64,000 bases of DNA from positions 45,621-109,620 of the forward strand of contig CAYJAJ010000003.1 of NCBI GenBank assembly GCA_964368495.1. The letters are read 5' to 3'. The DNA comes from CALVGQ01 sp964368495. GTDB lineage: Bacteria; Bacillota_I; Bacilli_A; Erysipelotrichales; Erysipelotrichaceae. Of the stretch, positions 42,946 to 50,647 are shown piece after piece; position 1 is the first letter of the stretch; each line of letters starts with the position of its first letter. Under the pieces are notes generated by a model. That model saw nothing but the letters and a program-made list of their open reading frames with translations. It was not told the DNA's origin and ran no database searches. The position numbers and the translations under genes are program-made.

Positions 42946-43254
42946 TTAAACTAAATCTTTTAGTTCGATAAAATCTTGATACGTTGGTAATGTAGTATTT
43001 AGCATATAAATGCTTTTGCTATCCCTTATTAAAAACTTAAAATCAATTAAACTTCTTCTTAATAAACAATGATCTTCAAATGTATGATGTTTTTTGATGA
43101 TATCATTTACTTCAATTTCAGTGTATTCTTTGTTGTGCTCAAATTTTTCAATTAAATAAAATAAACATAAGATCATGTTTTTTCTTTTTGAGGGATAAAT
43201 TTTGATTTTTCCTTCCTTGTCAAGGAAGTTTTTTATTAATGTTTGATGTTCCAT
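42946..43254 (-). CDS. DUF2087 domain protein
   Basis: A 102-residue protein that matches the DUF2087 pattern: KIKIYPSKRKNMILCLFYL near the start, EYTEIEVNDIIKKHH and DHCLLRRSLIDFKFLIRD. This domain is usually the C-terminal part of DNA-binding regulators; here it stands alone without a helix-turn-helix extension, and its function is unknown. ATG 43254 follows AAGGAG on the minus strand; an upstream ATG at 43272 lacks a site. It lies downstream of rpmB, separated by a hairpin. Confidence 0.75.
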   Translation of the reverse strand: MEHQTLIKNFLDKEGKIKIYPSKRKNMILCLFYLIEKFEHNKEYTEIEVNDIIKKHHTFEDHCLLRRSLIDFKFLIRDSKSIYMLNTTLPTYQDFIELKDLV

Positions 43255-43270
43255 ATTTCTCCTTTTTAAC

Positions 43271-43292
43271 AAAAAAAGAACTTACGTTCTTT
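43271..43292 (-). terminator. terminator of rpmB
   Basis: AAAGAAC/GTTCTTT stem (43275-43292) overlaps the rpmB stop; on the minus strand it is followed by a T run. Confidence 0.8.
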
Positions 43293-43485
43293 AGTTTGCT
43301 TGTTGAGCTTTTTTTAATGTCTTTAAAGCACGGGCAGACATACGGACACTTTGTGGTTTTCCGTCGATAACAACTTTAACTTTTTGTAGGTTAACATTCC
43401 ACTTACGACGAGTTGCGTGTAATGAGTGAGAACGTCTATTTCCTGATAATGGACCTTTACCGGTAACGGCACAAACTTTTGACAT
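43291..43485 (-). CDS. rpmB: 50S ribosomal protein L28
   Basis: A 64-residue ribosomal protein. MSKVCAVTGKGPLSGNRRSH, then HATRRKWNVNLQKV and MSARALKTLKKA are the standard L28 sequence. The first part carries only one cysteine of the zinc-type CxxC pairs, so this is the zinc-free (C-) form. Strong ribosome site AAAGGGGGG. Own promoter at 43518-43546, transcribed away from ftsA. Confidence 0.97.
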   Translation of the reverse strand: MSKVCAVTGKGPLSGNRRSHSLHATRRKWNVNLQKVKVVIDGKPQSVRMSARALKTLKKAQQAN

Positions 43486-43517
43486 ACCGTAAACCCCCCT
43501 TTCATAATTGCTTTAAA

Positions 43518-43546
43518 ATAATAACATGGTTATATTTAAAAAGCAA
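43518..43546 (-). promoter_or_regulatory. rpmB promoter
   Basis: Minus-strand TTGCTT (43541-43546), 17-base spacer, TATTAT (43518-43523), with a TG extension one base before the -10. Confidence 0.7.
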
Positions 43547-43681
43547 GAATAAAATTACCAAAATTTATCGAAATATCATAAACATTTGTGAAAAAAATCA
43601 ACAATTCGTTGAAAATAAACTATTATATTGACTTTCTATATGATATTATAGATGTATGATTAAAGGAGGTCTAGCATAGTT

Positions 43682-44995
43682 ATGGAAAAACAGATTTATG
43701 CTGCTCTTGAAATTGCTGACCATGAAGTCAGATTAATTTTGGGAGAGTTCTTTAACACTAGATTTAATGTATTAAAAACTGAACGTGCTGAATGTGAGTG
43801 TTTTGAAAAAAAAGCTAATTCTAATGGCTTGATAATCAAGATTAAAGATAAAAAAGAAGTTACAAAAACAATAAAAAAGGTCATTGAAAATGCCTCGAAT
43901 AATTTGGGTTCACAAATTGAAAATGTATTACTATGTATACCTAGTTTTGACATAAAACGAGAACCACTTAGTTTAACTGAAGAAAATCAAAATTATGATA
44001 AACTTATTACTCATTATGAAATAGGAAGAACACTGAAAAAGGCAATGCAGTCAAGAAACGACGATAATTATGCATTTACAAATGCTGTTTGCTCAAAATT
44101 TACTGATAACAAAACGACTTCAAGAAGAGTGCCGTTTAATAAGAAATGTGATGAATATTCTGTGTTGATTGACCTGTATATGGCGAATCGCAAATTAACA
44201 TATGACTTGGTTTCATGTGTTGAGGATGCTGAATGCAAGGTTCTAGATATATCATTGGATGTGTATGCGATTGCAAAAGAGTTGAGTTTATTTGAACAAA
44301 ACATGGAGCAAAATGTAGTTGTTGTAAAACTTGAACAGGAAACAACAACTATTGCCTATTTTAGTGATAATCGTTTGATTTCAAGTAAAATTATAGACAA
44401 TGGATTCTTAAAATGGGGATTGGAGTTTTCAATAAAGCAACACATTCCTAAAAATGTAGTGGCTTCAATTATTTTGAATAATGCAAATTTTGAAAATAAC
44501 TGCATTTCAGAAAATATTGTCTACTTGTGGTCAGAAAACAATGTCAAGCATGCATTGTCAGAAAAACAGCTTTCTGAATTGTTGAATGATGGTTTTAATG
44601 AATGGTGTGAAATGATTGCAGATGTTTGTATGCAGTCAAAAGATAGTAAAAATAAAGTGATTTTAACAGGTGAAGGGGCTTCAATTGACGGGATTGATTC
44701 AGTATTGCAAAACAAATTTGATTTGGATATTAAAAAATACATTCCAGATACACTGGGGGCTAGAACACCAGCTTTGATTAGCTGTTTAGGTATGTTTTAT
44801 GCATATAGTGATCAAGAAAAGTATTTTGCAAGAAATGAAAATTCGATTAACATGGCTCAATTTAAAAAATCAATTGGAATTATACCTGAAGAAGAAAATC
44901 AAAATCAAGAAACAGAGGGAACATCTACTGGTCTAACTGGAAAAATTAAAAATATCTGGTTTGACTTTACTGCTAAGAAAGGAAAGGAAGATTAA
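43682..44995 (+). CDS. ftsA: divergent FtsA-like cell-division protein
   Basis: A 437-residue protein directly before ftsZ. The overall layout matches FtsA: an actin-like start (AALEIADHEVRLILGEF), an SHS2-like 1C region (about 85-185), a second actin half, LTGEGASIDGIDSVL (adenosine motif region), and a C-terminal amphipathic helix (TGKIKNIWFDFTAKK) for membrane attachment. The ATP motifs are poor: the first phosphate loop has AD-H-E instead of GT/S-x-K, and the second (VVVVKLEQETTTIAYF) has no Asp-Gly-Gly pattern. It probably tethers FtsZ to the membrane; nucleotide binding is doubtful. ATG 43682 follows AAAGGAGGT. Confidence 0.75.
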   Translation: MEKQIYAALEIADHEVRLILGEFFNTRFNVLKTERAECECFEKKANSNGLIIKIKDKKEVTKTIKKVIENASNNLGSQIENVLLCIPSFDIKREPLSLTEENQNYDKLITHYEIGRTLKKAMQSRNDDNYAFTNAVCSKFTDNKTTSRRVPFNKKCDEYSVLIDLYMANRKLTYDLVSCVEDAECKVLDISLDVYAIAKELSLFEQNMEQNVVVVKLEQETTTIAYFSDNRLISSKIIDNGFLKWGLEFSIKQHIPKNVVASIILNNANFENNCISENIVYLWSENNVKHALSEKQLSELLNDGFNEWCEMIADVCMQSKDSKNKVILTGEGASIDGIDSVLQNKFDLDIKKYIPDTLGARTPALISCLGMFYAYSDQEKYFARNENSINMAQFKKSIGIIPEEENQNQETEGTSTGLTGKIKNIWFDFTAKKGKED

Positions 44996-44996
44996 T

Positions 44997-46040
44997 ATGA
45001 ATCATATTGAATACGATCAAATAGCGAATATTAAAGTGTTTGGTATTGGTGGGGGAGGCAACAATGCAGTTAACCACATGCATGAAGAAAATCTGCAAGG
45101 AGTTGAGCTTTTTGTAGCGAATACAGATTTACAAGATTTAAATGCATCACCAGTAACAAATAAAATTAGATTAGGAAATTTAGGTGCAGGTTCTGATCCT
45201 GCGATTGGCAGAAATTCTGCATTAGAGCATGAGTCTGAAATCAGAGCTGCAATGGAAGGCGCTGATATGGTTTATATTACTGCTGGTTTAGGTGGTGGTA
45301 CTGGTACAGGAGCGGCTCCAGTTTTTGCGAAAATTGCAAAAGATTTAGGAGCGTTAACTGTAGGGATAGTTACAACTCCTTTTAAACTAGAAGGTCGTCG
45401 TCGTGAAAGACAGGCTGCTGAAGGACTTGCTGAGCTTTCAAAAGTAGTAGATTCATTAATTATTGTTTCAAATAATCGATTAATGGAAATGACGGGAGAT
45501 ATTGATTTAGTTGATTCTTTTAAAGAAGCAGATTTAGTTTTAACTCAAGGTGTACGTATCGTTACTGACTTAATTGCAGTACCTTCGCTTATCAACTTAG
45601 ACTTCGCGGATGTCAAAAATGTTATGGAGAATAAAGGGAAAGCTTTAATTGGTATTGGAGAAGGAACTGGTGAAAATGCAGCAATTGATGCTGCAAAACA
45701 AGCAGTTGAATCGCCATTGTTAGAGACACAATTAATTGGTGCTCAAAAAGCGATTGTAAATGTAACAGGTGGTCGTGATTTAACTTTGACAGATGCACAA
45801 AATGCAATTTCATACATACAAGAGTATTCAGGTGATGAGCTTGATGTAATTTTAGGGGTTATGATTAATGAGAATTTATCAAATACAATAATTATTACAA
45901 TTATAGCTACTGGATTTGAAGAAGAAGAGGTAGTTGTGCCTCAAAATTCAGTTATTCGTAAAAAGAAAGAAGAAACTGTAACTGAAGTTTTCGAAGATGA
46001 AGATGTATTTGTTCCAGATTTTTTTAAAAATCGTAATTAA
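44997..46040 (+). CDS. ftsZ: cell division protein FtsZ
   Basis: A 347-residue tubulin homologue forming the Z ring. Nucleotide motifs: VFGIGGGGNNAVNHM, ANTDLQDLNAS, the tubulin signature GLGGGTGTGAAPVFAKIAKD and T7-loop region INLDFADVKNVM. The C-terminal linker is short and ends in VFVPDFFKNRN, the conserved tail that binds FtsA. ATG 44997 follows AAAGGAAG and lies one base after the FtsA stop. It is followed by a good terminator. Confidence 0.98.
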   Translation: MNHIEYDQIANIKVFGIGGGGNNAVNHMHEENLQGVELFVANTDLQDLNASPVTNKIRLGNLGAGSDPAIGRNSALEHESEIRAAMEGADMVYITAGLGGGTGTGAAPVFAKIAKDLGALTVGIVTTPFKLEGRRRERQAAEGLAELSKVVDSLIIVSNNRLMEMTGDIDLVDSFKEADLVLTQGVRIVTDLIAVPSLINLDFADVKNVMENKGKALIGIGEGTGENAAIDAAKQAVESPLLETQLIGAQKAIVNVTGGRDLTLTDAQNAISYIQEYSGDELDVILGVMINENLSNTIIITIIATGFEEEEVVVPQNSVIRKKKEETVTEVFEDEDVFVPDFFKNRN

Positions 46041-46071
46041 AGGTGGAAAAATTTCCACCTTCTATTTTTTT
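46040..46071 (+). terminator. terminator after ftsZ
   Basis: AAGGTGGAAA-AA-TTTCCACCTT forms a perfect 10-base stem, followed by CTATTTTTTT. Confidence 0.9.
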
Positions 46072-46096
46072 GTAATTTAGAAACAAGGAGCTAAAA

Positions 46097-47341
46097 ATGA
46101 AAATAATAAATGATAAAAAATGTCTTAAATGCAATAATGCTCGGTGTACAAGCGCATGTCCAATTAGTACTCCGATTGCTGAAATAATGAAACTTGTAGA
46201 AAGTAATGAAATAGAAAAAGCGCAAAAAATACTGTTTGAAAATAATCCATTTTCAGCAGTTTGTGCATATATTTGTAATCATCAAGTACAATGTTATGGA
46301 AATTGTATACTGAATTTCAAAAATGAACCATTTCCTTTTTATGAAGTTGAAAAAGAATTATCAACTCAATATCTTAAAAAAGTAAAACTTGATCTTCTTC
46401 CTAATAACAATAAAAAGGTCGCAGTTATTGGGGGTGGTCCTGCAGGAATAACTGTTGCTCTGTTGTTAAGGCAAAAAGGATGCTCGGTAACTATCTTTGA
46501 TGGTCATGAAAGAATATGTGGTGTTCTACGTTATGGGATACCTGAGGTAAGATTACCACGTTCATTACTTGATCAAATGGAAAAAATATGCGTCGAATCA
46601 GGAATACATATACGCCCAAATATCTTGATTGGACCAGTTATTACATTAGATAATTTGCTTGAAGATGGATATGATGCAATATTTATTGGAACTGGTGTTT
46701 GGAATCCTCGTAAACTTAATATTAAAGGAGAAACGATGGGGCATGTGCATTATGCGATTGATTATTTGAAGAGCCCTAATTCATTTTTTCTAAAGGAAAA
46801 AGTAATTGTCATTGGTGCAGGAAATGTGGCAATGGATGCGGCAAGAACTGCGAAGAGTTATGGTAAAGATGTAACGATATATTATCGTAAAGGGTTTGAT
46901 GATATGAGTGCATCATTACAAGAGATAGAAGATGTTAAAAATGACAATGTGCAATTTGAATTGTTTCAAACTCCTATAGAAATTCGAAGTGATGGTGTTG
47001 TTTTTGTGAATTGTGAGAATACTGTTGATGAAAATCAAAAAGTCATTACAAAAGAAATACCAGGGAGTGAACATTTTGTTGCATGTGACAATGTCATAAT
47101 TGCTGTAAGCCAAGCACCTAGACGAAATTTGGTATCTACTGCTGATGATTTAAAGTTAAATAAAATGGGATTACTTAAAACATACGATGATGGTAGCACA
47201 ACAAAAGATAAGGTGTTTGGAGCTGGCGATGTAGCAAGTGGTAGTAAAACAGTTGTTCATGCAATTAGCGAAGCGAAAAATGTTGTGAAAGCAATATGTA
47301 ATATCTTACAAATTGAAGATAACGGATTTAAAGTGAAATAG
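46097..47341 (+). CDS. GltD/NfnL-like NAD(P)-dependent flavoprotein without large subunit
   Basis: A 414-residue oxidoreductase like the small subunit of glutamate synthase. N-terminal Fe-S domain with CLKCNNARCTSACPISTPI and further cysteines in VCAYICNHQVQCYGNC; FAD motif VAVIGGGPAGITVALLLRQ; GVLRYGIPEVRLPR; NADPH motif VIVIGAGNVAMDAARTAKSYG; and the end motif FGAGDVASGSKTVVHAISE. No gltB, nfnA or dihydropyrimidine dehydrogenase gene lies nearby, so the partner is unknown; it may act with ferredoxin or a remote subunit. ATG 46097 follows AAGGAGC. A PHP gene starts 11 bases after it. Confidence 0.85.
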   Translation: MKIINDKKCLKCNNARCTSACPISTPIAEIMKLVESNEIEKAQKILFENNPFSAVCAYICNHQVQCYGNCILNFKNEPFPFYEVEKELSTQYLKKVKLDLLPNNNKKVAVIGGGPAGITVALLLRQKGCSVTIFDGHERICGVLRYGIPEVRLPRSLLDQMEKICVESGIHIRPNILIGPVITLDNLLEDGYDAIFIGTGVWNPRKLNIKGETMGHVHYAIDYLKSPNSFFLKEKVIVIGAGNVAMDAARTAKSYGKDVTIYYRKGFDDMSASLQEIEDVKNDNVQFELFQTPIEIRSDGVVFVNCENTVDENQKVITKEIPGSEHFVACDNVIIAVSQAPRRNLVSTADDLKLNKMGLLKTYDDGSTTKDKVFGAGDVASGSKTVVHAISEAKNVVKAICNILQIEDNGFKVK

Positions 47342-47352
47342 TGGAGGACCAT

Positions 47353-48081
47353 ATGAAAAACTTACTTGATTTACATACACACACATTAAGTAGCGGACAT
47401 GCATACAGCACACTTCGTGAAAATATCGCAGAAGCTAAAAATAAGCAATTGAAATATTATGGAGTTAGTGATCATGGACCAAAAATGCCTGATGGTGCTT
47501 ACGATTATTACTTCAGTAATTTGTGGATTATTCCAGAAGTTATTGATGGTGTTAGGATACTAAGAGGTGCAGAGATTAACATTATGGATAAGAATGGGAA
47601 CATTGATTTAATTGAACGGGACTTAAAAGTCTTGGATTATGGAATTGCTTCCATGCATACACCTTGCTTTTTAACAAACGATATAGAGGGAAACACACAA
47701 GCGATATGTAAAGTGATGGAGAACCCATATATTAAAATTATTGGTCATCCAGATGATGCAAGATATCCACTTGACTATGAAAAGGTAGTAAAATGCGCTA
47801 AAGAAAATCATATGGTACTTGAGGTAAATAACAGTTCACTCCTTCCTACTTCGTATCGAATTGGTGCTAAAGATAACTATGTGGAAATGTTGGGGTTATG
47901 TGCAAAATATGAAGTTCCTGTAATTTGTGACTCTGATGCCCATATTTGTTTTAGTGTTGGAGTAGTTGATTACTCATTTCAACTTTTAGAAGAATTGAAC
48001 TTCCCGAAGCACTTAATTTTAAACTTCAATGAGAATTTAATTGAAGAATACATTCTGAAACCAAAACCAAAAAAAGTATAA
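47353..48081 (+). CDS. PHP-domain phosphatase (YcdX type)
   Basis: A 242-residue metal-dependent phosphoesterase. Metal ligands are visible in LDLHTHTLSSGHAYST, YGVSDHGPKMPDG, RGAEINIMD, SMHTPCF, IIGHPDDARYP and CDSDAHICFSVG; this order is typical of the YcdX/HisPPase-like PHP group. Substrate unknown. ATG 47353 is six bases after GGAGG (47343-47347); a GTG at 47341 is less likely. Co-transcribed with the flavoprotein. Confidence 0.85.
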   Translation: MKNLLDLHTHTLSSGHAYSTLRENIAEAKNKQLKYYGVSDHGPKMPDGAYDYYFSNLWIIPEVIDGVRILRGAEINIMDKNGNIDLIERDLKVLDYGIASMHTPCFLTNDIEGNTQAICKVMENPYIKIIGHPDDARYPLDYEKVVKCAKENHMVLEVNNSSLLPTSYRIGAKDNYVEMLGLCAKYEVPVICDSDAHICFSVGVVDYSFQLLEELNFPKHLILNFNENLIEEYILKPKPKKV

Positions 48082-48239
48082 AAAAATGTAAAGTTTTATT
48101 GTTTTGAAATGTGTACTAGTTAAATGCCTGTAATGTAATACTTAAAATAAGAATTTATGAAATTAAAATATTTTATTTCAATCAACGCCATGAAGAAGGT
48201 CGCAGTTAAAAAAGCTGTGTATTTATCGGTTAAATTTGC

Positions 48240-48269
48240 TTGACTTTATTTAATATATATTGATATGAT
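48240..48269 (+). promoter_or_regulatory. promoter of the cyclic-di-GMP operon
   Basis: TTGACT (48240-48245), 18-base spacer, TATGAT (48264-48269) with TG extension at 48261-48262. A start near 48276 would give a leader of about 135 bases. Apart from this promoter, the cre site and the hairpin listed next, the 329-base gap from 48082 shows nothing recognisable. Confidence 0.75.
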
Positions 48270-48298
48270 TACATTGGAGATTTGTATTTAATATTGAA

Positions 48299-48312
48299 TG
48301 AAAGCGATAACA
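48299..48312 (+). promoter_or_regulatory. cre site in the leader of the cyclic-di-GMP operon
   Basis: TGAAAGCGATAACA fits TGWNANCGNTNWCA at every position. It lies about 25 bases after the predicted transcription start, where CcpA would act as a roadblock. Confidence 0.7.
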
Positions 48313-48324
48313 TTTATAGACTAG

Positions 48325-48372
48325 GCACAAGGTATATAAAAACTTTATGTTTTATTGAATGTGTGCAGTTTT
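48325..48372 (+). promoter_or_regulatory. stem-loop with T run in the cyclic-di-GMP operon leader
   Basis: GCACA (48325-48329) pairs with TGTGC (48362-48366), with an inner ATAAAAAC/GTTTTAT stem (48336-48355, one bulge), then AGTTTTT. It could be a weak attenuator. It does not resemble a cyclic-di-GMP riboswitch. Confidence 0.35.
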
Positions 48373-48410
48373 TCTTAAATTTATATGCTTAGAAAGGCTG
48401 GTTTGCACTT

Positions 48411-50645
48411 ATGGCAAGTAAAAACTATTTCAGCAAGATGTCTATAATTATGATATCATCACTCTTCTTAGCTATCGCAGGGTTTACAATTTGGCATGCA
48501 ATTAGTGTTAATGATGAGGTGCTTGAAGCAACACGAGTAAAAATTGAAGATATTAGTTTTGAAATGGGACTAGAGATACAACGTTGCATAGAAGAAAGTG
48601 AAGAGGATTTATCTTTATTATCCAAATATGCATCCAACGCTGATATCAATGCTACTAATGCTATAGATTTTTTAAGCTCACAGTCACAAGTTGAAGAATT
48701 TGAGACCTTATATTATATTACTTTAGATGGAAGAGGGAGTTCATTAGAGGAAGAGAGTTTTGACTTTTCTGAAAATAAGTCATTTCTTCAAGCTAAAAAC
48801 AATGAAAGTAAGATTTTGGAACCACATATTTCACCAATAACTGGGGAACTTGTATTTGATGTAGCAGTGCCAGTAACAGAAAATGAAGTAGTTACTGGGG
48901 TGTTACTAAGTGAGGTATCGGTTCATGATTTGTATGAAATAATGGATGATACTGCCAAGTCTGGTTGGATATTTATAGTTGATCACGAACTCAATATTTT
49001 ATTTACATCAAGCTTAGGACACGAAAGTTATAATTCTATACCACCACGTGACATAGAAACTTTAGGTATTGAGAATGTTCAAAACGGTGTTGATGCTGCA
49101 AAAATAGGTAATCATGGAAGTTTTACATATGTTGCAGATTATGGAACTGGGAAAACACAAAAAATACTTACTTATGTTCCAATTGCGATGACAGAATGGG
49201 TTTTAGCTGTTGCAATTGAAGAAAATGCAATAAATGTGGATTTAGAAACCTCATTAACACAGATTACGGCTATTAGCTATTTGACCTTACTCATAACTTT
49301 GTTTTTCATTATGTTTCTTTGGGTATATAGGATTTATACTGCACGTTCATTTGAAAAAATAGCTTATTATGATAATCTTACTGATTTACCTAATTTGCTA
49401 AAATTAAAAAAAGATATGAGAGAAATTTTATCTAAAAATAAGGATAAACCATATGCAGTTGTGAAAATTGATATCGATAACTTTAAAGCAATCAATGAAA
49501 TGTTTGGATTTGAAGTAGGTGATCGTGTTTTACAAACATTTAAATCTATTAAAGATCTCGCATTAGAACCAACACTTAAAATTGCAAGAATAGGGATAGA
49601 TGAATTTATTTTATTTTCGGGTAATAGATTTTTAGATGATTTAGAAATTCGTACATCAATTTATGAATCTTATTGCAATGAATTTATTCCGGAGATTGGA
49701 AACTATAAAATTTCATTTAAATACGGTAGATATAAAATTCCTATTGGAAATGTTGATGTTGATGACATTATCAATAAAGTTAATTTGGCGCACAAAATTT
49801 CAAAAGAAAACAAAGGGCTAATTATTTATGATTATGATGAGAGCTATACGATTAAGCTGTTAAAGGATGCAGAAATTGCGAGTAAAATGACTTCTGCTCT
49901 TGAAAATAACGAATTTGAGGTTTATCTTCAACCAAAATTTGGTTTAGAAAAAGATGTGCTCATTGGTGCAGAGGCACTTGTGCGATGGCGTCAATCAAAT
50001 GGAAATATGATTTTTCCTAATGATTTTATTCCATTGTTTGAAAAAAATGGTTTTATTATCGAGCTTGATAAATATGTATTAAGAAAGACATGTGAGATAA
50101 TTAAAAGGTGGATGGATGAAGATAAGAATCCAATTACTATTTCGGTAAATTGCTCAAGACAAAATCTTACTAGATCAAACTTAGTTGAAGAAATTAGTAA
50201 AACTGCTGATGATTTAGGTGTACCTCACGAATATTTAGAAATAGAACTCACAGAATCGACAACGATTGAAAACAAGATTTTGATAACAAAACTGTTTTCA
50301 GATCTTAGAAGTTCAGGGTTTAAAATTTCTATCGATGACTTTGGAGCAGGTTATTCCTCACTTGGACTCTTAAAGAGCTTAAAAGCAGATACTTTAAAGT
50401 TAGATAGAAGTTTCTTTAATAATGATGAGGAAGTTATCCGATCTGAATTTGTTGTAGATGGGTTCATTAAACTGTCTCACAATCTTGAAATGAAAGTAGT
50501 TGCTGAGGGAATTGAAAAAGAAGAACAAATTATGTTACTTAAAAAAATAGGATGTGATGCAGTGCAAGGTTACTTTTATTCAAAACCAATTTCTGTTAAG
50601 GATTTTGAAGAAAAGTACAAAGATTTTTTAAATAAAGGAGATTGA
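48411..50645 (+). CDS. sensor phosphodiesterase with degenerate GGDEF and intact EAL domain
   Basis: A 744-residue membrane enzyme predicted to hydrolyse cyclic-di-GMP. N-terminal helix (about 10-32), a Cache-like extracellular sensor (35-285), second helix (about 285-310, LLITLFFIMFLWVYRIY), GGDEF domain (315-475) with the active-site sequence altered to GIDEF (395-399), and EAL domain (490-740) with GAEALVRW (E521), CSRQNL, EIELTESTT, ISIDDFGAGYSSLG, LKLDRSFF, VAEGIE and QGYFYSKP. All usual EAL metal and catalytic motifs are present. The GIDEF domain probably does not make cyclic-di-GMP but may bind GTP as an activator. ATG 48411 has a rather distant AAAGG. A diguanylate cyclase follows after 2 bases. 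Confidence 0.9.
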   Translation: MASKNYFSKMSIIMISSLFLAIAGFTIWHAISVNDEVLEATRVKIEDISFEMGLEIQRCIEESEEDLSLLSKYASNADINATNAIDFLSSQSQVEEFETLYYITLDGRGSSLEEESFDFSENKSFLQAKNNESKILEPHISPITGELVFDVAVPVTENEVVTGVLLSEVSVHDLYEIMDDTAKSGWIFIVDHELNILFTSSLGHESYNSIPPRDIETLGIENVQNGVDAAKIGNHGSFTYVADYGTGKTQKILTYVPIAMTEWVLAVAIEENAINVDLETSLTQITAISYLTLLITLFFIMFLWVYRIYTARSFEKIAYYDNLTDLPNLLKLKKDMREILSKNKDKPYAVVKIDIDNFKAINEMFGFEVGDRVLQTFKSIKDLALEPTLKIARIGIDEFILFSGNRFLDDLEIRTSIYESYCNEFIPEIGNYKISFKYGRYKIPIGNVDVDDIINKVNLAHKISKENKGLIIYDYDESYTIKLLKDAEIASKMTSALENNEFEVYLQPKFGLEKDVLIGAEALVRWRQSNGNMIFPNDFIPLFEKNGFIIELDKYVLRKTCEIIKRWMDEDKNPITISVNCSRQNLTRSNLVEEISKTADDLGVPHEYLEIELTESTTIENKILITKLFSDLRSSGFKISIDDFGAGYSSLGLLKSLKADTLKLDRSFFNNDEEVIRSEFVVDGFIKLSHNLEMKVVAEGIEKEEQIMLLKKIGCDAVQGYFYSKPISVKDFEEKYKDFLNKGD

Positions 50646-50647
50646 AT

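Noticed and set aside
48270..48410. Cyclic-di-GMP riboswitch in the leader of the cyclic-di-GMP operon
   Set aside because: The conserved GEMM core sequences are not present; only a cre site and a simple hairpin are seen.
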